Assembly (NCBI GenBank): GCA_900768915.1
Contig: CAAGEQ010000038.1
Coordinates: forward strand, 1 to 64,000
DNA from: Candidatus Gastranaerophilales bacterium
Lineage (GTDB): Bacteria; Cyanobacteriota; Vampirovibrionia; Gastranaerophilales; Gastranaerophilaceae
Length of the DNA stretch: 64,000 bases
Direction: 5' to 3'
Shown: piece by piece, positions 54,535-62,760 of the stretch
Layout: each line of letters starts with the position of its first letter
Numbering within the stretch: position 1 is the stretch's first letter
Position numbers and translations under genes: made by a program
Notes under the pieces: model-generated
The model's database searches: none
What the model was told of the DNA's origin: nothing
The model's input: the letters and a program-made list of their open reading frames with translations, nothing else

Positions 54535-55908
54535 ATGTTTTGGGGTATAATTGCAGCCTGTTTTTTAGTAACTATTAGGTTGGTACGTGACGAAGTACAA
54601 CCTCATGTATTTAAAGAACACGACCCTATTGTAAGACAATTCAAATACCAACATGAAGCCCAAAAGGAAGAACTTAAAGAAGAATATGAAAAAGGTGAAC
54701 TTCCAAAATCTGGCTATATGTTAACCGAAGAATATGAAAAAATTTCTAAAGGAATTGACAGAGAAGACTTGGTTATTGAAGATGCTGCACCAACAAAACA
54801 AAGTAATATGAAATATGTTCCTCAACCAACATACAAACTTGTAAGATATAATAATCCTGCAGGTTCGCCAGAATTAAATTTACCACGTAAACTAAACTTT
54901 GATAGACAAATAAATGCTCAAGGAATAGTATCAGGTGATTTTACAATGTTGGTTTATCCTACTGTATACTATTATGCAGATGCTAATACAACTGCTTGCT
55001 CAGTTTTTGTAATCCCATTAAATATGAAACTAAGCAAACTTGAAAGAGTTCAAAAAGCAAATGTTGCAAAAAAAATAGATAAACCTATTTTTGAAACAGA
55101 TAAAGATATTTCAACAGAAGGTGCATTTAGAACAATCACTCCTATAGATTTTTCAGAAGATAATAGATATATTATTGCAAAAGAAAAATTGGGATACGTT
55201 CACGATGGTATATGGAAAACAAATCTTTGGATACATGATTTTGAATCAAATAAAAGTTGGGAATTGCCTGAAATAAGAGCAGCAATAATCAACTATTGGC
55301 ATAATAGAACAGGTGTTGATTTAGCAGAAAAAAGATGGGACATATACCCATTAGGCTTCGATAAAAATAACCAAGAAAGAATATTAGTATGTGGATACGC
55401 ATATACTGGTGACACTCCAGCATTTTTAGGTACTTGGTCTATAGATGTTCATGGAAACAGATGCGAACTTATCGACCTTGAAGGTACGAATTACGATGTT
55501 AGTATCGTAGGTTTCAAATTAGCATTTGATAGTTACGAATCAAGAGATTTTGTCGAGTGGGAAGCAGATAGACAAGCAAAAATAGAAGAAAAACGTGAAA
55601 AAGAATTTAAAAAACAACAAAAAGCAGCGAAAAGAGCAAGAAAAAAAGCCTACAAAGAAAAACTTAAACAGTTAAATGCAGATTATAGACTAAAACTTAG
55701 AGAATATAGAAAAAGTAAACGCAAAGGTGTAACTTCACAGGGTGGAGATGATAATATTAATGTTGATGTAAATAAAATCGATAATGGACAAGATATAGAT
55801 TACGAAAAATTTAATAAAGAAAGAAACGAACTTATACGGAAACAACAAGAAGAATTAAAAGCAAAGCAAAATAAACATAAGAAAACAAATAAAAAAGGAA
55901 CTCAATAA
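54535..55908 (+). CDS. membrane-anchored hypothetical protein with charged coiled-coil tail
   Basis: The 457-aa protein begins with a membrane helix (MFWGIIAACFLVTIRLV) and continues with a polar linker. Residues about 105-335 form a beta-rich domain (YPTVYYYADANTTACSVFVIP; WTIDV/GTWSIDV strands), and the tail is strongly basic and helical from about 345. It fits no family I know. The ATG is one base after the stop of the response regulator, so it is co-translated and could be a target or sensor accessory. The terminator overlaps its stop codon. Confidence 0.7.
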   Translation: MFWGIIAACFLVTIRLVRDEVQPHVFKEHDPIVRQFKYQHEAQKEELKEEYEKGELPKSGYMLTEEYEKISKGIDREDLVIEDAAPTKQSNMKYVPQPTYKLVRYNNPAGSPELNLPRKLNFDRQINAQGIVSGDFTMLVYPTVYYYADANTTACSVFVIPLNMKLSKLERVQKANVAKKIDKPIFETDKDISTEGAFRTITPIDFSEDNRYIIAKEKLGYVHDGIWKTNLWIHDFESNKSWELPEIRAAIINYWHNRTGVDLAEKRWDIYPLGFDKNNQERILVCGYAYTGDTPAFLGTWSIDVHGNRCELIDLEGTNYDVSIVGFKLAFDSYESRDFVEWEADRQAKIEEKREKEFKKQQKAAKRARKKAYKEKLKQLNADYRLKLREYRKSKRKGVTSQGGDDNINVDVNKIDNGQDIDYEKFNKERNELIRKQQEELKAKQNKHKKTNKKGTQ

Positions 55909-55921
55909 CGAGTTCCTTTTT
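55891..55921. terminator. terminator overlapping a stop codon
   Basis: Stem aaaaaggaactc/gagttccttttt (12 bp, 6-nt loop) includes the TAA at 55906-55908. It also serves the convergent kinase gene at 55942. Confidence 0.85.
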
Positions 55922-55941
55922 ACGTAAATTTATCAATTAAA

Positions 55942-56778
55942 CTAACATATTTCAGATAGTCTATTTAAAATTTTATCAGTAATTTCTTGAATATATTCTT
56001 GTGTAACCATACCATTGATAATACAATCAGCGATTTCATAATTTGGTCTAATATATTTTTGAGCAGTTCTATTAACATCTGCGAATTGTAAATCTGCGGC
56101 TTCACCAGTCTTACCACGAGAAGCTGCACGTTTATACCAACGTTCTTTAATAACATTTAATGGAGTAAATACATAAACTTTTACGTCCATAACATCTCTT
56201 ACTTCTTCATTTAATACATATAAACCTTCCGTAAGAATAACTTTTGCAGGTTTTTTAATATCACCATTTATATCAGATACACAAGTTTTAAAATCATATC
56301 TTGGAGATACAACAGCAGTGCCAGATTTTAAACATAATAAATGTTCTCTTAAAAGTTGTAAATCAATTACATCTGGAGTATCAAAACTAAAACCTGATTT
56401 AAATAATGCCTCATAACTTCCAGCTTCTTGTAATTCTTTAGATGTATCTTTATAGTAATCATCGCAACGCATTACTGTATAAATACCTTCTCTTTTTTCT
56501 TTTATACAAGCCTGAATGGTATTATCAACAAATACAGTTTTGCCTGATGCACTCTCACCAGTAATACCAATCAAGAAAGTTTTCTTCTTTTCTTGAACAA
56601 CTTTTCTTGCAATATTCATTATAAAACCATCTTTCACATGCAAGAATAAAGGTTGTTTTTCTTTTTTATCTTCATCAATAATTTCTTTTAAACATTCAAC
56701 AATATTAGATATCAAATCCATATCTAAGTTACTTGAATAAAAATTGTAATCTGTTAATTCAAATGTTTCCATTAGCAT
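55942..56778 (-). CDS. uridine kinase-like P-loop kinase
   Basis: This 278-aa protein has Walker A GITGESASGKT (about residues 91-101), an RCDDYYKDT acceptor-site motif and a DVIDLQLLREHL segment, all of the uridine kinase/phosphoribulokinase family. It would phosphorylate uridine or a related substrate with ATP or GTP. An N-terminal extension of about 80 residues, ending KDGFIMNIARKVVQEKKK, is unusual for Udk (about 210 aa). Starts at 56778 and 56772 are both possible, with a GGG-rich site upstream. It is convergent with the 457-aa gene. Confidence 0.8.
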   Translation of the reverse strand: MLMETFELTDYNFYSSNLDMDLISNIVECLKEIIDEDKKEKQPLFLHVKDGFIMNIARKVVQEKKKTFLIGITGESASGKTVFVDNTIQACIKEKREGIYTVMRCDDYYKDTSKELQEAGSYEALFKSGFSFDTPDVIDLQLLREHLLCLKSGTAVVSPRYDFKTCVSDINGDIKKPAKVILTEGLYVLNEEVRDVMDVKVYVFTPLNVIKERWYKRAASRGKTGEAADLQFADVNRTAQKYIRPNYEIADCIINGMVTQEYIQEITDKILNRLSEIC

Positions 56779-57110
56779 CCCACACCGTCAACTATTCTGA
56801 TTATTAAATCTATTTTACTGTAAACCATCTGAAAATTCTTTCTTTTATTATGAATTGTTAACACTATTTTTATAAAGAAAATTAAAGTTGATACAAATAT
56901 TCTTTAAAGCATGTAATCGTATATATCAATTATACACACACTCTTAAATAATACATGAAGTATTTTTTTTTTGCTAGTTTAATTGTTAAAATTTGTATCA
57001 ATTTTATAAAAATCTTCTTATAAGCATGCCATAGTAACATGTTGAGAAAATTTTTATTTATTTCAAATTCTACATAGCAAAAAATAATACATTCATGTTT
57101 TTAAATAAAT
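56779..57110. other. divergent intergenic region
   Basis: This 332-bp AT-rich stretch separates the divergent kinase and the GH13-like gene. It has a T9 tract near 56963 and possible AT-rich promoters but no gene, strong inverted repeat or regulon element. Confidence 0.5.
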
Positions 57111-58565
57111 ATGAAAATAAATAAATGTAATATTCAAAATATTCAAAACACGAATATTACAAATAATAAACCTAAAAAAGAATTAAACCAACAAAATGCA
57201 CGTTCATACAATGAAAGTGGATTAAATAATATTGCTGCCTATAACAAAGCGAACATAACTTTCAAAGGTTATTATGGCGACCAACAACCAGCAAAAAAAC
57301 TTTTTTGGATATTAACAGGTAGAAATAATATTTGTAAAGATGACGAAACAGATTATCATACTTACCATACATTATCTGGCAAGAAATGGGTAACTATTAA
57401 TCCGGAAGACTTACTAAAACGTTCACCAGAACAAGCAATTCAAAGTATTTGTACATTAAATAATTATTATGATATTCCATCATATATACTATCTCCGAAT
57501 TATGGCGATAAATGGGGTAGACGTGCAAACTATATTGAAATAAATCCTAGAACTGTTGCTCTTTCTCAAGGCAACGAAAAACAAGAAGGATTATTAAACA
57601 TAATAAAATTATTACCAGCAATACCACCATCATCAAAAAGTTATGCAAACTGTATAGTTTTATCTCAACTATATCCTACAATGGGTAACTATGATGACAA
57701 CAAAACCGGTGACCGTTCATTATATACAGTAGATTTACACTCAGGAATTTCAAAGAATCTAACTTCAAGAAATCTTTCTAGAGGTAGAGAAAGAATGGGT
57801 GATGATGAACAAGTAAAAGCATTTAATGATTTAGCACATATAAGAGGTCTTAAAACTGGTATAAGAATGCCTCTTTCCGAAGGACAAATGACGGTAAAAG
57901 GTAGACCTTTTAATTGGGATAAAGATGAAAAAGCCTTTATTGATGCCTGTTGTTGGGCTGTAGAATTAGGTTTCGATTCAATATTTTTTGATAGTGCAAA
58001 ACACGTTGGTGATTATGATATGGGCAACTACTGTGGACATGGAAGAATCCCTAACTACAAACAAATGCAATACATAACAAACCAAATTCGCTCTAAAACT
58101 GGTAGAAATGATATTTCACTAGTTGGCGAAAAATGTAATGACGATACACGATTTAACGATTTAGGTTTAACAGCAGGTAATGACTGGGGTAGAGCAGATG
58201 ATTTCAATAGTGTAATGCACGAATTTAAAAAACAACGTTGGAATGATGAATATGCTGCAGGTCCTATTATATCTGATGACAATGACTGTGGTGAATTAAA
58301 TTTTGAGACACGATTAAATAGAATTAAAAATGCATTTAATGCTTACGAAGATATTAGTTATAGATTACCAACCTATATGCAAATGGCTGATATTTTTCCG
58401 CTTTCACCATATACCAACACTCACGAACAAATGATGAAAAGTGAAAATCGCAGTGGCTATGGTGATATAGAAAGTTCCTATAATAATATCTTCAACACTT
58501 CACAAGCAGCATTTGATTACAGAATGAATGTCTATAAAGAATTTGCAAATTCAATTGGACAATAA
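57111..58565 (+). CDS. divergent GH13-like (alpha-amylase fold) protein with FKG leader
   Basis: The first 50 residues are Asn-rich and end in ANITFKG. After a region of about 150 residues comes a TIM-barrel part with echoes of GH13. VKAFNDLAHIRGLKTGI resembles region I context, IFFDSAKHVGD (about 291) resembles the nucleophile region GFRxDAAKH, SLVGEKC (about 337) the acid/base Glu region, and IISDDND (about 386) the NHD region. All are atypical, so enzyme activity is uncertain. It has no Sec signal. No Shine-Dalgarno precedes the ATG. I infer a polysaccharide-active or pseudo-enzyme role. Confidence 0.6.
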   Translation: MKINKCNIQNIQNTNITNNKPKKELNQQNARSYNESGLNNIAAYNKANITFKGYYGDQQPAKKLFWILTGRNNICKDDETDYHTYHTLSGKKWVTINPEDLLKRSPEQAIQSICTLNNYYDIPSYILSPNYGDKWGRRANYIEINPRTVALSQGNEKQEGLLNIIKLLPAIPPSSKSYANCIVLSQLYPTMGNYDDNKTGDRSLYTVDLHSGISKNLTSRNLSRGRERMGDDEQVKAFNDLAHIRGLKTGIRMPLSEGQMTVKGRPFNWDKDEKAFIDACCWAVELGFDSIFFDSAKHVGDYDMGNYCGHGRIPNYKQMQYITNQIRSKTGRNDISLVGEKCNDDTRFNDLGLTAGNDWGRADDFNSVMHEFKKQRWNDEYAAGPIISDDNDCGELNFETRLNRIKNAFNAYEDISYRLPTYMQMADIFPLSPYTNTHEQMMKSENRSGYGDIESSYNNIFNTSQAAFDYRMNVYKEFANSIGQ

Positions 58566-58570
58566 CAAGA

Positions 58571-59662
58571 TTAAATCTGTCCAGTTAATTTATTATAATT
58601 TTCTAAATAAGTTTTTGCTTGTTTTTCTTTACCTAATTTTTTATACACAAAGGCCAAATTATAATGAAAATCTGCAATATTATTTTTTAATTCAATCGCT
58701 CTAATAAATGCATATTTTGCTTTTTTTAAATCACCTGCTTTTAAATAAGCACAACCTAAATTATAAAAAACATACGCATTATTAGGATTATATTTTGATG
58801 CCATTTTAAATTGTTCTATTGCCATATTAAACTTATCATCACTTAAATAAATATTACCTAAATTATAATATGCTTTGTAATATGTTGAATCTGTCAAGAT
58901 TGCTCTTCCATACATAAATACAGCATCATCTTTTCTTCCTTGATCCATCAAAATATTACCAATTAACAACCACATCTCAGGTGTACGCATTTTTTCTGGT
59001 ATTTTCAAAAAACAAGTTAATGCTTCTTCTAAATTGTTGTCTGTATATAATGCAATAGCCTTCTGATTTAACTCTGTTAATTCTTCTAACTCTCTATATC
59101 TACTACGTTCTTCTTCCTGCTTATCTTTTGATAAAACTTCTTTTTTAATCTCTTTACTTTTACCATCTGTTTCTGTTTTTTGAACCGTTGATTTTTCAAC
59201 TTTTTTAGTATTATTTATTTTTTTTGTAGTTTCTGTTTTTGTATTATTATTTTCAACTTTTTTATCGTCAGTTTTAACTTGTTTCTTAACAGTTTCTTTT
59301 TTAACCCTATTTTCTGTTTTTTCTTGTTTTATGGGTTTAACTTCATCAACCTTTTGTTCACTCTTTTTTTGTGTAACAGGTGATACATTTTGTTTTTCTT
59401 CTTTTTTAACATTTACATCTTTTTGAGTTTTTAAAGAATTTTCTTTTTTTATTCTTACTTTTTTAGATTTTTGATTTTTCTGTACCTCTGGTAAATTTAT
59501 CTTTTTTACAGAAGTATTAATTGCATTATTATCATAAAAAAGTGTATCAATTTCTTCTGTTGGATAAAGAGCCGGAGTACCAACAGTAACTTCTCCAGCA
59601 TTAACTACACTTGTTGTAAATAAAACAAAAAATATAAAAAATATCCCTAAAATTTTTTTCAT
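58571..59662 (-). CDS. secreted TPR protein with Lys/Glu-rich linker
   Basis: This 363-aa protein has a signal peptide (cleavage near VVNAGE), a Lys/Thr/Glu/Val-rich disordered linker (about 45-190) and four to five TPRs (about 205-355; MWLLIGNILMDQGRKDDAVF, AYYNLGNIYLSDDKFNMAIEQ). The start at 59662 replaces a longer frame. TATAAT ends 6 nt before this ATG and TTGATT lies 17 bp further up, so the mRNA is leaderless. It probably acts as an envelope scaffold. It has its own promoter, downstream of the LOG gene. Confidence 0.8.
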   Translation of the reverse strand: MKKILGIFFIFFVLFTTSVVNAGEVTVGTPALYPTEEIDTLFYDNNAINTSVKKINLPEVQKNQKSKKVRIKKENSLKTQKDVNVKKEEKQNVSPVTQKKSEQKVDEVKPIKQEKTENRVKKETVKKQVKTDDKKVENNNTKTETTKKINNTKKVEKSTVQKTETDGKSKEIKKEVLSKDKQEEERSRYRELEELTELNQKAIALYTDNNLEEALTCFLKIPEKMRTPEMWLLIGNILMDQGRKDDAVFMYGRAILTDSTYYKAYYNLGNIYLSDDKFNMAIEQFKMASKYNPNNAYVFYNLGCAYLKAGDLKKAKYAFIRAIELKNNIADFHYNLAFVYKKLGKEKQAKTYLENYNKLTGQI

Positions 59663-59668
59663 ACCAAG

Positions 59669-59697
59669 ATTATAGACTAAATTAGTTATTAAATCAA
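59669..59697 (-). promoter_or_regulatory. leaderless-type promoter of the secreted TPR gene
   Basis: On the minus strand TTGATT (59692-59697), 17 bp, TATAAT (59669-59674), 6 nt, ATG. Confidence 0.65.
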
Positions 59698-59720
59698 AAC
59701 ACAAACATTTTAATAATTCA

Positions 59721-59808
59721 TTGGAAAAATAAAAAAACGCATGTAATAATGTTGGCGAAATGTCTCTTTTACGTTGCAGCCCTCGCTATACTCCTTGAGT
59801 GAGGGCAT
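59721..59808 (+). ncRNA. possible short RNA opposite the LOG-TPR gap
   Basis: TTGGAA (59721-59726), 17 bp, TAATAA (59744-59749) could start a plus-strand RNA at about 59756 that ends in the gccctcgct/agtgagggc hairpin with a T tract at 59779-59815. The RNA would be about 50-60 nt without an ORF. The hairpin may simply be a terminator. Confidence 0.3.
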
Positions 59809-59812
59809 ATTT

Positions 59813-60406
59813 TTATTTTACAGAAGTATAAATATCTTCCGGTTTAATCTCTTTTTCTAATGGTGTATAATTATTCAAATATTCAACAACATCTTGAGGA
59901 GTATTAGCAATATAATATAATTTTGTAGCAGTATCTTTTGCAAACTTTCCATCTACGATATTTTCAAAAAATTCAAATAATTTATCATAAAATCCATTTG
60001 TATTTAAAAATATTATAGGCTTTTGATTATAACCTAATTGCTTTTGAACAATCATTTCTGATACTTCTTCTAAAGTTCCAAATCCACCTGCCATGGCAAC
60101 GATAGAATCTGACAATTCATCTAATTTTGCCTTACGCTCACGCATACTTTCAGTCAAAATAAATTCATCACAATAATCAGAAGAAACACCAAAATTATAC
60201 AATTTTTCAGGCATTACTCCAAAAATTTTTGAACCATATTTTTTAGCACTACTAGCAACAGAATGCATTGTACCAACACAACTACCACCATATACTAAAT
60301 CAAAATTTGATTTCGCTAACAATTCACCAAGTAATTCTGCATCATTATAATATGACTTATCAAGACTATTTGAAGAAGAACAATAAACACAAACTCGTTT
60401 TAACAA
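59813..60406 (-). CDS. LOG-family protein (cytokinin-type phosphoribohydrolase)
   Basis: This 197-aa Rossmann-fold protein has the LOG signature: LVYGGSCVGTMHSVA, then MRERKAKL and AGGFGTLEEV (PGGxGTxxE). LOG enzymes release bases from nucleoside 5'-monophosphates. Translation starts at TTG right after the pilin stop, with GGAGG 10 nt upstream, indicating coupling. The bacterial physiological substrate is uncertain. Confidence 0.9.
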   Translation of the reverse strand: MLKRVCVYCSSSNSLDKSYYNDAELLGELLAKSNFDLVYGGSCVGTMHSVASSAKKYGSKIFGVMPEKLYNFGVSSDYCDEFILTESMRERKAKLDELSDSIVAMAGGFGTLEEVSEMIVQKQLGYNQKPIIFLNTNGFYDKLFEFFENIVDGKFAKDTATKLYYIANTPQDVVEYLNNYTPLEKEIKPEDIYTSVK

Positions 60407-61003
60407 TTATCTATTTCCTCCATTCAAATAATACGCAGAACAATATACACCACTACCTTGACGAGAACAATCAGACTCAATAGTGATAGGATCTTCTGAT
60501 TTACCAATAGGTTCAACTTTGTTTGCATAAATATTCATACCGAAAACATCTTTACCCCATACATTAGGTCCACGTTTTCCATTAACATCATACATTAAAA
60601 TACCATACAATTTGTCTTCGCCATTGATACTACTTGTATCCAACCATTTGAATGCCAAAGTTGCACCATCATCAGTATTGTATATTTCATCAAAAATATA
60701 TTTTGACTCAGGTACATCACCATTCATATATTTAATTTTATAATTAACAACATTTTTTAACGGATGAATCTTTATCAATGCAGTTATAAAATCTTCTAAA
60801 TCAATTTTTTGAGTAGTTTTATACTTTTCAGTATTAACCATACTAATAGGAATACTAGAAAAACCACTCTGGACATGTTGCCATTTTGCAGTATTTTTTG
60901 CAGTAACAACGTCATCAACAGATAACGGAATAACTAATACTGCTACCGTTAAAAATATTACAAATAAAATTATAACCTCTACAAGAGTAAAACCCTTTTC
61001 CAT
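60407..61003 (-). CDS. type IV pilin-like prepilin (pseudopilin)
   Basis: This 198-aa protein has a class III signal: a short leader MEKG, then FTLVEVIILFVIFLTVAVLVIP, cleaved after Gly by prepilin peptidase and methylated at Phe. The usual Glu5 is present. The C-terminal domain is polar with two Cys (SDCSRQGSGVYCSAYY), which could form a loop. It is probably a minor pilin or a type II secretion pseudopilin; no other pilus genes are present. It precedes the LOG gene. Confidence 0.88.
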   Translation of the reverse strand: MEKGFTLVEVIILFVIFLTVAVLVIPLSVDDVVTAKNTAKWQHVQSGFSSIPISMVNTEKYKTTQKIDLEDFITALIKIHPLKNVVNYKIKYMNGDVPESKYIFDEIYNTDDGATLAFKWLDTSSINGEDKLYGILMYDVNGKRGPNVWGKDVFGMNIYANKVEPIGKSEDPITIESDCSRQGSGVYCSAYYLNGGNR

Positions 61004-61035
61004 TTTATATAATATAGCCTTTCTATATTTAAAAT

Positions 61036-61884
61036 TTATGCCATATCTAATCGTTTTTTCTCTTTAATTAGATTATCATAAATCCACTCAGGAACGAAAT
61101 TTTTACCTAAAATAATTTGACCGTTCATAATATTTGGTGCATGAAAATCAGAGCCACCAGTAACAATCAAACCATATTCTTCTGCCAATGTTGAAAAATG
61201 TTCAATATATGGTGCAGAATGTTTTCTATGATATGCTTCAATACCACGTAAACCACAATTAACCAATTGAGGAATTAATTCATCTGCAATCGGCACATCA
61301 TAAGGGTGTGCTATTACTGGAATACCCCCTGCATCATATATAATTTCAACAACATCGAAAGGTGACACTGTTTTTCTTTCAACATAAACAGGTGAATCTG
61401 CATGAATATACTTGCTATATGCTTCTATTACATTTGCTGTTCCACCAACATTTGTAATTGCTTTTGCAATATGTGGACGTCCAATACTTCCACCTTCTGC
61501 AACCATATTTTTTACATCTTCAAACTTAATTTTAATACCTTCTTTTTTATTTAGAAGTGCTAAAATTTCCTTTGTTTGTTTAATTCTGGCTTGTTGTTGA
61601 GTTTTCAACATATTGACGAAATCTCTATTATTCACATCCATAAAATAGCCAAGAATATGAACTTCCATCCCCTTATAAAGAGTATTTATTTCAACACCCC
61701 TAATAAGTTCAAGATTTTCGTGTTTTTCCTCAATATATTTTTTTGCTACATCATAAGACAAAATATTGTCGTGATCAGTTAATGCAATAACCTCTAAACC
61801 ATGCTCTACGGCTAAATCAACTATTTTTTCGGGTGAGAATATTCCATCAGAATAATATGTGTGAATATGAAAATCTGATTTCAT
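61036..61884 (-). CDS. PHP-domain phosphoesterase (RNase AM-like)
   Basis: This 282-aa metal-dependent hydrolase has the PHP motifs FHIHTYYSDG, ALTDHDN, RGVEIN, AHPYD and GSDFHAP. It belongs to the YciV/RNase AM group, which hydrolyses 3',5'-nucleotides or matures 5' rRNA ends. GGAGG precedes the ATG. It is 15 nt downstream of the ymdB-like gene and 32 nt upstream of the pilin gene. Confidence 0.9.
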   Translation of the reverse strand: MKSDFHIHTYYSDGIFSPEKIVDLAVEHGLEVIALTDHDNILSYDVAKKYIEEKHENLELIRGVEINTLYKGMEVHILGYFMDVNNRDFVNMLKTQQQARIKQTKEILALLNKKEGIKIKFEDVKNMVAEGGSIGRPHIAKAITNVGGTANVIEAYSKYIHADSPVYVERKTVSPFDVVEIIYDAGGIPVIAHPYDVPIADELIPQLVNCGLRGIEAYHRKHSAPYIEHFSTLAEEYGLIVTGGSDFHAPNIMNGQIILGKNFVPEWIYDNLIKEKKRLDMA

Positions 61885-61899
61885 TTCACCCTCCTTGTA

Positions 61900-62733
61900 T
61901 CAAACGCTAGTATCAACGCTGACCTCCATTCCATTTTTATTATCTACTATTATATTAATTCTTTTAATATCTGTTGCATTTCCATCAACTAACGAAACTT
62001 CAACAGCATTGATATGAGCAGGGTAAGTTTCAGATACCTCATATCTTTCAGGTAATAATGTAACTAATCTTTTTAAAGACGTATGATATTCCATACCAAT
62101 AATACTATTTACTGCACCACAAAAACCAACATCAGAGATATATGCCATATTATTTATAATGGTTTCATCTGCAGTTTGAACATGTGTATGAGTACCAACA
62201 AACATTGAAACTCCTAATTCTGACAAATATCTACCGAAACACAATTTTTCGGCAGTCGCTTCAGCATGAAAATCTACAATAATATTATTAGTTTCTTCTT
62301 TTAATTTTTCAACTTCTTCTTTAACTACAACCCAAGGAGATTCCATTGGTTGCATAAAAACACGTCCTAATGCATTTATAACAGCAATTTTTTCACCATT
62401 AACTTCAAAAATACGACTACCACAGCCATATTTACAATCAGGATAATTTATAGGTCGTATAAGTTTATCTGCATTATCTATATACGAATAAATATCTTTC
62501 TTATCCCATATATGATTACCTGATGTAATACAATCAACACCAGCATTCAAAAGTTCATTATAATTTTTCTCTGTTAGACCAAATCCATGAGATGCATTTT
62601 CACCATTAACAATAACAAAATCTGGCAATTGATTTTTATTTTTTAAATCAGCAAGATAGGCAATGACGGAATTTCTACCGACTTTGCCTACCAAATCTCC
62701 GAAAAATAAAATTTTCAATTCTTTATTTGTCAT
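61900..62733 (-). CDS. ymdB: YmdB-family metallophosphoesterase
   Basis: This 277-aa phosphodiesterase acts on 2',3'-cyclic nucleotides. Motifs FFGDLVGKVGR, VNGENASHG, TSGNHIWDKK and GTHTHVQTADE are all intact. The rny-ymdB pair is a recognised neighbourhood and links RNA decay and signalling. On the minus strand a TATAAT (cagtcatc then ATG) lies just upstream, so a separate promoter may exist in the 27-bp gap after rny. Confidence 0.92.
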   Translation of the reverse strand: MTNKELKILFFGDLVGKVGRNSVIAYLADLKNKNQLPDFVIVNGENASHGFGLTEKNYNELLNAGVDCITSGNHIWDKKDIYSYIDNADKLIRPINYPDCKYGCGSRIFEVNGEKIAVINALGRVFMQPMESPWVVVKEEVEKLKEETNNIIVDFHAEATAEKLCFGRYLSELGVSMFVGTHTHVQTADETIINNMAYISDVGFCGAVNSIIGMEYHTSLKRLVTLLPERYEVSETYPAHINAVEVSLVDGNATDIKRINIIVDNKNGMEVSVDTSV

Positions 62734-62760
62734 GATGACTGATTATAACCACCTTTGTTA

